Shown: positions 1 through 7,785 of the stretch, piece after piece
Position numbering within the stretch: the first letter of the stretch is position 1
How the letters are laid out: each line of letters opens with the position of its first letter
Assembly: GCA_049324835.1 (NCBI GenBank)
Contig: JBMOMT010000020.1
Coordinates: forward strand, 1-18,139
Direction of reading: 5' to 3'
Origin: JBMOMT01 sp049324835
GTDB lineage: Bacteria; Chloroflexota; Anaerolineae; CAYNKW01
DNA length: 18,139 nt
Notes under the pieces: model-generated
The model's input: the letters and a program-made list of their open reading frames with translations, nothing else
Databases searched by the model: none
Told to the model about the DNA's origin: nothing
Program-made: the position numbers and the translations under genes

Positions 1-13
1 GCTGAAATCGGTT

Positions 14-19
14 ATCCTG
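14..19 (+). promoter_or_regulatory. Possible -10 box near window edge
   Basis: TATCCT follows GAAATCGGT. The layout closely matches GGAATCGGT-TATACT in front of the CpXC gene near 6207-6221. The matching -35 would lie outside the window, so this is only a suggestion for the promoter of the surface-protein gene at 159. Confidence 0.25.
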
Positions 20-60
20 TGCCACAATTTAGCCGACTGGGCCCGGTAAATCTGCAAAAT

Positions 61-98
61 GTAGCGGCACAAGGAGGCACGGCATGCCGTGCCCCTAC
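61..98. repeat. Degenerate dispersed palindromic repeat
   Basis: The core is a perfect 18-bp palindrome, GGCACGGCA/TGCCGTGCC at 76-93. It is flanked by GTAGCGGCAC on the left and CCCTAC on the right. It resembles a longer palindromic element ending in GTAGGGG/CCCCTAC that I recall as scattered between genes of Chloroflexota and other environmental bacteria. The left arm here is degenerate. The ATG at 84 lies in the middle of the palindrome, which argues against it as a start codon. The family assignment is from memory; the palindrome itself is seen directly. Confidence 0.6.
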
Positions 99-158
99 CA
101 GAGCCTGCGGGAGGGTGAGCAGTTACCCAACGATTTCAATTCCTACGGAGGTGATTCT

Positions 159-2921
159 ATGCTGAAGAAATTTTTCCCTCTCGTGTCGTCCCTCGCGATT
201 GGGTTGCTCTTGCTCGCCAGAGCGACACCGCTCGCTCCCTCTCACCCCCAGGCTGTTGTTCCCATCAATCAACCGACCTCTGACAGAGCAACCAATCTGC
301 CTACGACCAAGACCGACGAGAATGGCCAGTTTCTCTTTTCCTCCCTGCAACTGGCAACCCACCAGCTTTACCTTGTCGAGAGCACACTACCAGAGCAGTG
401 GCGAGTTCCACTGCCCGGGCTATCGACCAGGCTACACCTCAACCCCGGCACCTCTGTCTCTGAAAACGTGACGACCTGGGTGGTGCTGGAAGCCACCTAC
501 CAGGATGATGCCATCTCTGGCGTGGTCTATGCCGATCTGGATCAGGACGGCCAGATGAGCGCCGGCGACGTCGGGCTGGCCGATGTGACCGTGGTCGATC
601 CGGGATTGCACCAGTATTATGTCCCCTTTGAGGATCGGTCTCTGTGGCAACTCTTTACCGATGCCAACCGCTGCCAGCACGTTGGTTATGGCGATGTCTC
701 TGATACCCTGATATCCGTTATCTCACTGACAGCCAGCGCCGATGGCACCGAGTGGTACTACGATCACTGGGAAGATAACTATGACGCCGACCCGCTGATC
801 CCCGGCGCCACCACCGAGATCGGCACGCTCAACGCCGGAGACACCCAGACCTTTCCAGACACCGTAGACACCACCGACTTGGGCAGCCCGGCCAACCTGC
901 AATACGATGGCCGCGACCGCCTCACGCTGGTTGGTGAAGCCGGTTCCGTGACCCGCATGGTTTACCCGGAATACGTTTGGGAAAATACGTACGATCCTGG
1001 CAATCCGGGCGTCGTGCTGGCCACGGCCTGGGAAGTGCCCGAAGTCGCCGAGTGGGGCACCGAATACATTACCACCATCGGCGAAGACCTGGATGTCAAC
1101 GGCGGCTTTACAGATGATTTTGACTTTGCCGGCCTGCTGGTCATGGCCGCAGAAGAAAACACCGATGTCTATTACAACGGCAGCCTTGCAGCCGGTGGGC
1201 TTGGCCCTGGCGACTATCACTTTGTGAACGGCGCCGACGACGATGGCGGAGGCGGCGGAGTGGACAGTAGCGACGTCATCACCTCCACCGCCGCGGTGCA
1301 GGTGCAGAACTTTGTGGGCGGCTGCGATATGTTGCTGGGCTGGTCGGCTCAGGGCTTTACCCTGCTGCCGCTGAGCGATTGGGAGAACGAATACTGGGCT
1401 CCGGTGCCAGACTTCCAAGACGCCGTTTCGGATTGCAACATAGATGTGGACGACCCGCCCGGAGGTAACGACCGCGACGTAGACATCTATATCCACAACC
1501 CCCAGGACTCTGCCCTGAACGTCACGTTGAACATTTCCGGCTCCGCTTCTGATGGCACCATCGTCGTCGTGCCCGCACATACCACGCAGAGCGTGTTGGG
1601 TGCTACCGGCTGGGCCAATTTACCGCCAGATGCAAACAACACGCAAGGCATTCACCTGACGGCCGCCGCACCCTTCTGGGCCGTTTCAATGGCCGACTCG
1701 TCGTCCGTCACCGGCGAAAACAACGAACCTCGTATCAACGACTGGGGCTACTCACTGGTGCCTGTTGGGAACCTGAGCTCGCAGGTGGTCGTCGGCTGGG
1801 CACCGGGCAACAACAACGATCCGCCCACTAATAACGGCAACCTGGCCTTTGTCACTGCTGTTGTCAATACCACTGTCTTTGTGGACCTGGATCAAAATGG
1901 CGTGGCCGATGCCTTTGACATGAACGGCGATGGCGACGCGAGTGACCTGAATGTCTATGGACTGGGCAATGAAACTACCTCCAACCTCGGCATTGCCCTG
2001 AACACCGGGCAGGTGTTGCGCATCGGCGATCCGAACGACCGTGATCTGCGCGGCGCGATCATCTACACCCCAGACCTTTCCCACAAGATCGCCGTCGCCT
2101 GGGGCCAGGATGCGTGCGCCGCAGACCGCGGATCACCCTATCTGGACCTGGGCTACACGCCGCTGGCCATCGGCATCCCCATCATCGACAAAATGTCCGA
2201 TCTGGCCATAGATGCCGACACCAGCGGCGGTGTCAGCGGTGGGGATACCCTGACCTACACCATCACCATCGAAAACAACGGCTTTGGAGCCATGTCCAAT
2301 GTCGTTCTCACCGATTCACTGCCCTACACCTACACAGACTTTTTGGTAGGCAGCATTGACTCTATCCCGCCTCACGACAATGCCGAATATGACAATGGCA
2401 GCGGCACGTTCACCTATACGCCTGTTGGCCCATCGGGCGATCCAGATTCCGCCGTCACTGCCATCCGCCTCACCTGGAACGTGCTGCCTGCTCGTTCTAT
2501 CATCACCACAACTTTTCGCGTGATCATCCAGGCCGATATTCCAGACGGCACAGAAATCTGCAACCTGGCCGCCACAGACAGCGACGGCACCGATTCCAGG
2601 GAAATCGATACTTGCCGGGCAGCCGCCCAACAAGAACCCACACCCACCATGACGCCTACAGACACTCCAACTGCACCCGCTGCCACATCCACACCCACCG
2701 CCACACCCACACCCACTGTCACGCCAACGGCGACCCCCACCGTAACCGGCACGCCGCCCACCGTCACACCGACGGCGACACCCACCGCCACACCACCTGC
2801 CATTCTGCCACCGATACCGCCGCAACAAACGCCCAACGAAGTGCCTGAGCCGCTCACCATCCTGTTGATGGGCGGCGGGCTGGCAGCGCTGGCTGGCTAC
2901 GCACGCGGTCGGCGCAAGTAA
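159..2921 (+). CDS. Secreted modular surface protein, DUF11 domain, Thr/Pro stalk, PEP-CTERM-like tail
   Basis: A 920-residue exported protein, probably anchored at the cell surface. The start at 159 is preferred over the ATG at 84 because a full Shine-Dalgarno, GGAGGTGAT (147-155), precedes it and a signal peptide (MLKKFFPLVSSLAIGLLLL) begins there. Residues about 50-110 resemble the second half of an SdrD-type or carboxypeptidase-regulatory module. Residues 120-145 resemble the first half of another, with a DxDxDG calcium-loop motif at D126-D130. Residues about 150-670 form a large beta-rich region with 'YYDHWEDNYD', which I recall from similar bacterial secreted proteins but cannot name. 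A second DLDQNG loop is at 576-581. A DUF11-like repeat spans about 680-800, then a Thr/Pro stalk at 826-880. The C-terminus (895-920) has VPEP, a hydrophobic stretch and a final RRK: a PEP-CTERM exosortase signal. No exosortase gene is in the window. Confidence 0.85.
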   Translation: MLKKFFPLVSSLAIGLLLLARATPLAPSHPQAVVPINQPTSDRATNLPTTKTDENGQFLFSSLQLATHQLYLVESTLPEQWRVPLPGLSTRLHLNPGTSVSENVTTWVVLEATYQDDAISGVVYADLDQDGQMSAGDVGLADVTVVDPGLHQYYVPFEDRSLWQLFTDANRCQHVGYGDVSDTLISVISLTASADGTEWYYDHWEDNYDADPLIPGATTEIGTLNAGDTQTFPDTVDTTDLGSPANLQYDGRDRLTLVGEAGSVTRMVYPEYVWENTYDPGNPGVVLATAWEVPEVAEWGTEYITTIGEDLDVNGGFTDDFDFAGLLVMAAEENTDVYYNGSLAAGGLGPGDYHFVNGADDDGGGGGVDSSDVITSTAAVQVQNFVGGCDMLLGWSAQGFTLLPLSDWENEYWAPVPDFQDAVSDCNIDVDDPPGGNDRDVDIYIHNPQDSALNVTLNISGSASDGTIVVVPAHTTQSVLGATGWANLPPDANNTQGIHLTAAAPFWAVSMADSSSVTGENNEPRINDWGYSLVPVGNLSSQVVVGWAPGNNNDPPTNNGNLAFVTAVVNTTVFVDLDQNGVADAFDMNGDGDASDLNVYGLGNETTSNLGIALNTGQVLRIGDPNDRDLRGAIIYTPDLSHKIAVAWGQDACAADRGSPYLDLGYTPLAIGIPIIDKMSDLAIDADTSGGVSGGDTLTYTITIENNGFGAMSNVVLTDSLPYTYTDFLVGSIDSIPPHDNAEYDNGSGTFTYTPVGPSGDPDSAVTAIRLTWNVLPARSIITTTFRVIIQADIPDGTEICNLAATDSDGTDSREIDTCRAAAQQEPTPTMTPTDTPTAPAATSTPTATPTPTVTPTATPTVTGTPPTVTPTATPTATPPAILPPIPPQQTPNEVPEPLTILLMGGGLAALAGYARGRRK
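2637..2806 (+). repeat. Low-complexity Thr/Pro-coding repeat
   Basis: Degenerate CCCAC(C/A) and ACGCC-type units encode TPT/TPTATP repeats (residues about 826-880). They form an extended stalk between the DUF11 domain and the C-terminal anchor. The same kind of stalk occurs in the GH3 protein. Such stalks are usual for extracellular proteins of this group and are candidate O-glycosylation sites by inference. Confidence 0.8.
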
Positions 2922-2943
2922 CGTTCACTCGAAGCAACTTTCC

Positions 2944-2976
2944 AGAGCCTCAGCCAACGCTGAGGCTCTTTTTTTC
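2944..2976 (+). terminator. Rho-independent terminator
   Basis: A perfect 10-bp stem, AGAGCCTCAG/CTGAGGCTCT, with a 6-nt loop is followed directly by seven T residues. It lies 22 nt after the surface-protein stop. It should separate that gene from the glycosyltransferase downstream. Confidence 0.93.
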
Positions 2977-2988
2977 TTTCGATGCCAG

Positions 2989-3017
2989 TTGCTCTTAGCG
3001 CCCGAACCGACTATAAT
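2989..3017 (+). promoter_or_regulatory. Sigma-70-type promoter for the DUF2723 gene
   Basis: TTGCTC (2989-2994), a 17-nt spacer and a consensus TATAAT (3012-3017). The predicted transcription start is near 3024. It follows the terminator at 2944-2976 directly. Because it lies downstream of the ATG at 2982, that ATG cannot be the start of a message made from this promoter. Confidence 0.75.
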
Positions 3018-3062
3018 TGGCTCGTTTGTTTTACGCTCCAGAAACCCGGTAAAGGAACCTCG

Positions 3063-6000
3063 TTGATTGGGATCACCATCCTGGTGGGGTTGGCAGGCCT
3101 CTGTCTCGGCGCCGCACTGACCCAGGCCCTGGCCGTCAGCCACATCCAATTTTACCATGCGTCCAACCTGCCAGCCACACTTTTGGCCAGCCTGGGCGTA
3201 GCAGCCATCGTCTGGTTTTCCTGGCAGCAGTTTAGCCGCCACATCGCACGCCGGGCCAACCAACCTCTGACCCGGCTGCTTGGGCGAGATGGGCTGTGCC
3301 ATTTGCCGCTGCTGTTGCTGTCACCCTTTTGCCTGAACCTCATCTTGAAGGCAGCCGCAGCCCCGCTGCCAGGCGTCTGTCCTCCCCTTGCCCGCTGGCA
3401 CACCGACGCGGTCCTCATCTGGTCACTGCTCGGCGGGGCGCTGATTCTCTGGATCACCCTCCGAGTCCGATTGTTAACCCGCCTGGGATGCCTCTCTCAG
3501 CACTGGCTCAACCGGCTGCTCGCCGTCGGCATGCTGGCCCTGCCTTTGCTCCTTTATCTGCGCACGCTGACACCCGGCGTGGGCGCCAAAGATGGTTTTG
3601 AGCTGCAAGTGGTCTCGGCCACGTTGGGCATCGCCCACCCCACCGGCTACCCGTTGTTCACCCTGCTGGGTCGATCCTTCATCGCCCTGGTGCCGCTCGG
3701 CAGCCCGGCCTACCGCATCAACCTGATGTGCGCCCTGTTGGCCGCCCTGAGCATCCCCGTGATCTATGCCATCGGCTCGCGCATCCTCAAGAGCAGAGCG
3801 CCGGCCGCTCTGGCAGCGATCCTCTTTGCCTTCATACCAACTCTCTGGACCCAGGCCAGCATCCCAGAAAAATACACCCTGAACGTCTTTTTTGTCGCAG
3901 TGGTCATGTATCTGGCCGTGCGGTGGGCCCAGGCGACTGGCCCGGAAAAAACGTGCTGGTTTTACCGGCTGGCCTTCGCCTATGGCCTGAGCCTGACCCA
4001 TCACCGCACCATGCTGTTGCTGCTTCCCGGACTGGCCCTGTGGGTTTTGCTCACCGAACCCCGGCTGGCGCGCCAACCCAGACAGCTATTGATTGCCCTG
4101 GGCTGGTTCGCTGCCCCGCTGCTGCTCTACCTCTATATCCCCTGGCGCGCCTACGCTCAGGGCTGGCGCATGTCGCTGCCCGAATTTTTCACCCACATCA
4201 GCGGCAGCGCCTACGCACCCGCGCTTCGCCTCGACGAATGGCTCACCAGCCCGGAACGACGGGCCACCTACCTGCGTTTCCTGCACGACCAGTTCGGCGC
4301 TACAGGCATAGGTCTGGGTATCATCGGCTGGCTGGCGCTGCTACGCCGCCGCTGGCGCGTGGCTCTCTTTTTTCTCGTCACCTGGGCGGTTTACGTCATC
4401 TTTGGCATCGGCTACCACGCCTACTATAACGACGTGAACTATTTCCTGCCGGCGCACCTGGTCTTTGCCTTGTGGATCGCTGCGGGCCTGCAGGCCATCG
4501 CCGACGGGCTGAACTCACTGTTGCGCCGCGCCGGACGGGCCAGCCGCCGGCTGCCGGCGACAAAAACCGCCCTCTGGACACTGGCCGCGCTGCTGCCGCT
4601 ATCGCTCATCTGGACGCATCTGCCCCAGGTCGATCAGAGCCGGGCGTACAACGACCTCCCCTGGGCCGAGCACGTGTTGAGCCTGGACCTGCCGCCCGGG
4701 GCCACCATCCTCGCCGACAGCGTCAAAGTGGCCCCGCTGCATTACCTGACCACCGTCGAAAGAATCCGCCCCGATATCCATGTCGTCGTGTTACCCGACG
4801 AGCCCTCTTTTATCAAAGCTCTGGAGGCCCATCTGGTGCAGGGACTGCCCATCTACCTGGCCCGTTACCTGCCCAACCTGGGCGGCGCGTATCACCTGCG
4901 CTCGTTGGGGCCGCTGGTCGAGGTGAGCCTCAACCCGCTCACACAACCTCCGGCCCTGGCCCGCCCCCTCGACACCACCTTCGAGCATGGCATCCGGCTA
5001 TTGGGCCACGACGCCGCAACCCTGTCGGCGTCTCGCCAGAGCGTGTTGCACGTCACCCTGTACTGGCAACCCGATGAGCCTGTTGCAGAGAGTTATCAGC
5101 CGCGCCTGCGTCTGGTGGACGCGGCCGGTCGTATCTGGTGGGAGGAGCAGGGCCACCTGCCGGTCCAGGACCACTATCCCACCAACGCCTGGCGGCCCGG
5201 TGAAATCATCGCCGATTATCATACCATCCCCATCGACGACACCCTCCAGCCAGGCGAGTATCATCTCCTGGCAGGGCTGTTTCGACCTTTTGCCCAAACC
5301 GGCCTGACGCTGAGCGACCGTTCCACCGATCTGGCCCTGCTGGGCACGGTGACGGTGACTCACGATTGGGCGGACGCGCCCCCCAGGCCAGCTATCGTCC
5401 GCCACGACCAACTCATCCCAGGTCTGACACTGCTCGGCCTGGACGCGCCCCGCCAGGTGCGCCCCGGCAGCCTGGCCCGGCTCAGGCTCTACTGGCAGGT
5501 CTCCAAGCCGCTGCCCAGTCTGGAACCGATCTTGATGGTGTGGCAACCCTGCCGCCAGCGGGCCTACCCCTTCTCCCACGGTCAGGCGGCCTGGCCGGAT
5601 CGTTACTCCACCGCCGATTGGCCGCCTGGCACGATGGTCATCACCGAGCATGCCATCGAAATGACGCCCTCTCTGGCCGGCGAAACGATCCGCCTCACGT
5701 TGGAATCCGAACACTGGCAGCCGGTGGCCCTCACCGACCTCAATGTGTTGGCCGTCCCTCTGCCCGGTCAGGGCGCGGCGTTCAACCTGGGCAACCAGAT
5801 GCTGCTACTGCATCACGATATCTCTCAGCAGGCCCTTCGTCCCGGCGAGGCGCTAGAGATGAGCCTCACGTGGCAGGCCCTGAACGACATGGACGAGGAC
5901 TATACCATCTTTGTCCACCTGCTGGGGCCGGATGGCCTTTCCCACGGTCAGGTGGATGTGTGGCCGCACGACGGCACTTTTCCCACCAGCGCCTGGCCGG

Positions 6001-6185
6001 TGGGAGAGGTGATCATCGACCGTTACCGCGTGCCGCTGGAGGCAGACGCGCCACCGGGCGATTATCAAATCGAAGTGGGTGTTTACCTGCTGCGGACGAT
6101 GGCCCGCCTGCCGCTGCTCGACGACCAGGGCCGCGCCATCGACGACAAGCTGCTCATCGGCGGCATCGCCGTCGGGCAGGAATGA
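3063..6185 (+). CDS. DUF2723 (TMEM260-like) membrane glycosyltransferase with C-terminal beta modules
   Basis: A 1040-residue integral membrane protein. The TTG at 3063 is chosen because AAGGA (3052-3056) sits 6 nt upstream and the promoter at 2989-3017 excludes the ATG at 2982; the first transmembrane helix starts at once (IGITILVGLAGL). About a dozen hydrophobic segments span residues 1-520. The DUF2723 signature is clear: D177 and E180 in 'KDGFELQ', then 'GIAHPTGYPLF' with H192. These are the family's expected periplasm-facing catalytic loop residues, as in GT-C enzymes that use lipid-linked sugars. Eukaryotic TMEM260 is reported as a protein O-mannosyltransferase; the bacterial donor and acceptor are not known to me. 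The second half is soluble and beta-rich, with three related modules at about 640-765, 783-895 and 905-1035. Each opens with a short LLG/LLLHH-type strand and carries 'W.PGE/W.VGE' motifs. It neighbours a Thr/Pro-stalk protein. Confidence 0.85.
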   Translation: MIGITILVGLAGLCLGAALTQALAVSHIQFYHASNLPATLLASLGVAAIVWFSWQQFSRHIARRANQPLTRLLGRDGLCHLPLLLLSPFCLNLILKAAAAPLPGVCPPLARWHTDAVLIWSLLGGALILWITLRVRLLTRLGCLSQHWLNRLLAVGMLALPLLLYLRTLTPGVGAKDGFELQVVSATLGIAHPTGYPLFTLLGRSFIALVPLGSPAYRINLMCALLAALSIPVIYAIGSRILKSRAPAALAAILFAFIPTLWTQASIPEKYTLNVFFVAVVMYLAVRWAQATGPEKTCWFYRLAFAYGLSLTHHRTMLLLLPGLALWVLLTEPRLARQPRQLLIALGWFAAPLLLYLYIPWRAYAQGWRMSLPEFFTHISGSAYAPALRLDEWLTSPERRATYLRFLHDQFGATGIGLGIIGWLALLRRRWRVALFFLVTWAVYVIFGIGYHAYYNDVNYFLPAHLVFALWIAAGLQAIADGLNSLLRRAGRASRRLPATKTALWTLAALLPLSLIWTHLPQVDQSRAYNDLPWAEHVLSLDLPPGATILADSVKVAPLHYLTTVERIRPDIHVVVLPDEPSFIKALEAHLVQGLPIYLARYLPNLGGAYHLRSLGPLVEVSLNPLTQPPALARPLDTTFEHGIRLLGHDAATLSASRQSVLHVTLYWQPDEPVAESYQPRLRLVDAAGRIWWEEQGHLPVQDHYPTNAWRPGEIIADYHTIPIDDTLQPGEYHLLAGLFRPFAQTGLTLSDRSTDLALLGTVTVTHDWADAPPRPAIVRHDQLIPGLTLLGLDAPRQVRPGSLARLRLYWQVSKPLPSLEPILMVWQPCRQRAYPFSHGQAAWPDRYSTADWPPGTMVITEHAIEMTPSLAGETIRLTLESEHWQPVALTDLNVLAVPLPGQGAAFNLGNQMLLLHHDISQQALRPGEALEMSLTWQALNDMDEDYTIFVHLLGPDGLSHGQVDVWPHDGTFPTSAWPVGEVIIDRYRVPLEADAPPGDYQIEVGVYLLRTMARLPLLDDQGRAIDDKLLIGGIAVGQE

Positions 6186-6193
6186 CAGCCCGT

Positions 6194-6221
6194 TTGCAAA
6201 ATTCCCGGAATCGGTTATACT
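6194..6221 (+). promoter_or_regulatory. Sigma-70-type promoter for the CpXC gene
   Basis: TTGCAA (6194-6199), a 16-nt spacer and TATACT (6216-6221) lie in the 74-nt gap after the glycosyltransferase stop. The predicted start is near 6228, giving a leader of about 30 nt. The gene can thus be expressed independently of the upstream gene, although no terminator separates them. Confidence 0.65.
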
Positions 6222-6259
6222 CTTGCCGCCGAAATAGTAGAGAAAGGACTCGTCTGATT

Positions 6260-7585
6260 ATGGCCCAGATACCCAAACAGACCGCCGCGCTGGTCTGCCC
6301 CAATTGCAAGCACCAGTTTACCATCTCTGTCCAGAGCGTCATCGACGTTGGCCAGGACCCCGCCGCCAAGAATCGTTTTCTGGCGGGTCAGGTCAACGTG
6401 GCCACCTGCCCACGTTGTGGCGCAGGTGGTCTTTTGAACGCGCCCTTTGTGTATCACGATCCGCTCAAAGAGCTTTTGTTCGCCTTCACGCCGGCAACCA
6501 GCAACCTGTCTGATGCGCAGCAACAACGGTTCATCGGCTCGATGGTCAACGCCATCATGACCACCCTGCCCTCAGACAGACGCAAGGGTTATCTGTTCCA
6601 GCCGCGCACCTTTCTGAGCCTGGATACCATGATCGACGAGATCATGATCGCCGATGGTTTTTCGCGGGAGCAACTGGAGGCCCAGAAACGCAAGTTTCGT
6701 CTGCTGGAACGGCTGCTTGGGGCGACTTCTGACGACGTCATCCAGTTCATCGCCCAGGAAAACAGACGAGACCTGGATTACGAGTTTTTCGCCATGCTCC
6801 AGAACATCCTCGATCACACGCAAGAACTGGGCAACGTTGCAGAAACCAATCGACTGAGGGCGCTGCGGGCCACGCTTTTGGAGCACAGCGAGTTGACGCC
6901 ATCGGAACTGCTAGACAGGGCCGAAACCATCTCGCCGCAAGAGCTGATCCAGCAACTGTTGAAAATTCAGGACGAGACCCAACAAAAGGAGCTGGTCGCG
7001 GCTATTCGCCCTTTGCTGGATTACACGTTTTTCCAGAGCCTGACCACCAGGATGGAAGAGGCAGAAAAGGCAGGAGATCAGCCCAGGGCCGAACAACTCT
7101 TGAACCTGCGCACTCGACTGCTGGCCTGGATCGACGAGATGGATACCGAGGCGCAGAAAATCTGGCAACGCAAGGCCAGGCTCATCGAGCAGGTGCTCAG
7201 GAGCAACGACTGGCGCGCCGCCCTGGAACCCCACTGGCAAGAGATCGACTCGGTGTTTCTGACCATCCTGGGCAGCAACATTCGCATCGCCCAGGAACAG
7301 GGCCACGAACAGGCCGCCTCCACCCTGCGGCAACTGATCGACCTGGCCATGATCGTCGCCCGCGAGCACGCACCACCAGAGATCCAGTTGCTAAACCGGC
7401 TCCTGGAGACCGAATCGTCGGAAAAAAGGCAGCGCATCCTGGAGCAAAACCAAACACTGTTGAACGCCGAATTTTTGCGCCTGATCGACAGCATTGCCCA
7501 CGACCTGGCAGAGGACGGTCGCACAAAAGACCTGGCCTTCCTCCAATCACTGCGCGGCGAGGTCACGCAAGTCATGGACAGATGA
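6260..7585 (+). CDS. CpXC-domain protein with long helical C-terminal region
   Basis: A 441-residue, probably cytoplasmic protein. The reading frame stays open back to 5366 inside the glycosyltransferase gene, but the ATG at 6260 is chosen: it follows the promoter at 6194-6221 and an AAAGGA (6243-6248), and the conserved domain starts just after it. The N-terminal CpXC domain has CPNC (C13, C16) and CPRC (C50, C53), a four-cysteine zinc site, followed by 'FVYHDPLKELLFAF'. Residues about 80-441 are rich in Glu, Gln, Leu and Arg with heptad-like spacing and no transmembrane segment, predicted to be almost wholly alpha-helical with coiled-coil stretches. The function of CpXC proteins is unknown to me. 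The kinase and FHA genes lie just downstream, but nothing in the sequence proves a link. Confidence 0.85.
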   Translation: MAQIPKQTAALVCPNCKHQFTISVQSVIDVGQDPAAKNRFLAGQVNVATCPRCGAGGLLNAPFVYHDPLKELLFAFTPATSNLSDAQQQRFIGSMVNAIMTTLPSDRRKGYLFQPRTFLSLDTMIDEIMIADGFSREQLEAQKRKFRLLERLLGATSDDVIQFIAQENRRDLDYEFFAMLQNILDHTQELGNVAETNRLRALRATLLEHSELTPSELLDRAETISPQELIQQLLKIQDETQQKELVAAIRPLLDYTFFQSLTTRMEEAEKAGDQPRAEQLLNLRTRLLAWIDEMDTEAQKIWQRKARLIEQVLRSNDWRAALEPHWQEIDSVFLTILGSNIRIAQEQGHEQAASTLRQLIDLAMIVAREHAPPEIQLLNRLLETESSEKRQRILEQNQTLLNAEFLRLIDSIAHDLAEDGRTKDLAFLQSLRGEVTQVMDR

Positions 7586-7614
7586 CCGGCTCGAGGCAGC
7601 CCTGCTTCAAGCCA

Positions 7615-7646
7615 ACAGCCCCTCGCCTGATGCTGCGAGGGGCTGT
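7615..7646. terminator. Strong hairpin after the CpXC gene
   Basis: A perfect 12-bp stem, ACAGCCCCTCGC/GCGAGGGGCTGT, with an 8-nt loop, starts 30 nt after the CpXC stop. There is no T-tract, so it may act as an RNA-stabilising structure or a non-canonical terminator. Confidence 0.6.
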
Positions 7647-7663
7647 GTCTGACATCTACGAAT

Positions 7664-7692
7664 GCGCCGGGAATTTGTAACTATCCCGGCGC
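7664..7692. terminator. Second hairpin between convergent genes
   Basis: A perfect 9-bp inverted repeat, GCGCCGGGA/TCCCGGCGC, with an 11-nt loop. It lies between the CpXC gene and the convergent FHA gene and could serve either strand. There is no clear T-run, so the terminator role is inferred from position. Confidence 0.45.
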
Positions 7693-7703
7693 GTCGTTAT
7701 TCT

Positions 7704-7771
7704 TCACCGCTGAGACGCCGAGTGCGCCGAGTTCTTGATCGTTTTCGCCGAGGGGTCGTTCTCTGCGGTGA
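7704..7771. repeat. Degenerate dispersed inverted repeat ('ACCGC(A/T)GAGACG' type)
   Basis: The left end TCACCGCTGAGACG and the right end CGTTCTCTGCGGTGA are near-perfect reverse complements. The interior is GCCGAG-rich. It resembles the 'accgcagagacgcagag' intergenic palindromes I recall as very common in Chloroflexota and other environmental genomes. It ends 14 nt beyond the FHA gene's stop codon. The family identity is from memory. Confidence 0.55.
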
Positions 7772-7785
7772 GTTTTTACGGAAAT

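Noticed and set aside
84..158. Upstream ATG for the surface-protein gene
   Set aside because: It lies in the centre of a palindromic repeat, lacks a signal peptide at its start, and a perfect Shine-Dalgarno precedes the ATG at 159.
723..1580. Minus-strand open frame (285 codons) inside the surface-protein gene
   Set aside because: Antisense to a continuous modular coding region, with no recognisable domain.
5366..6259. N-terminal extension of the CpXC frame
   Set aside because: It is an out-of-frame reading of the glycosyltransferase gene (Arg/Pro/Gly-rich) and lies upstream of the CpXC promoter at 6194-6221.
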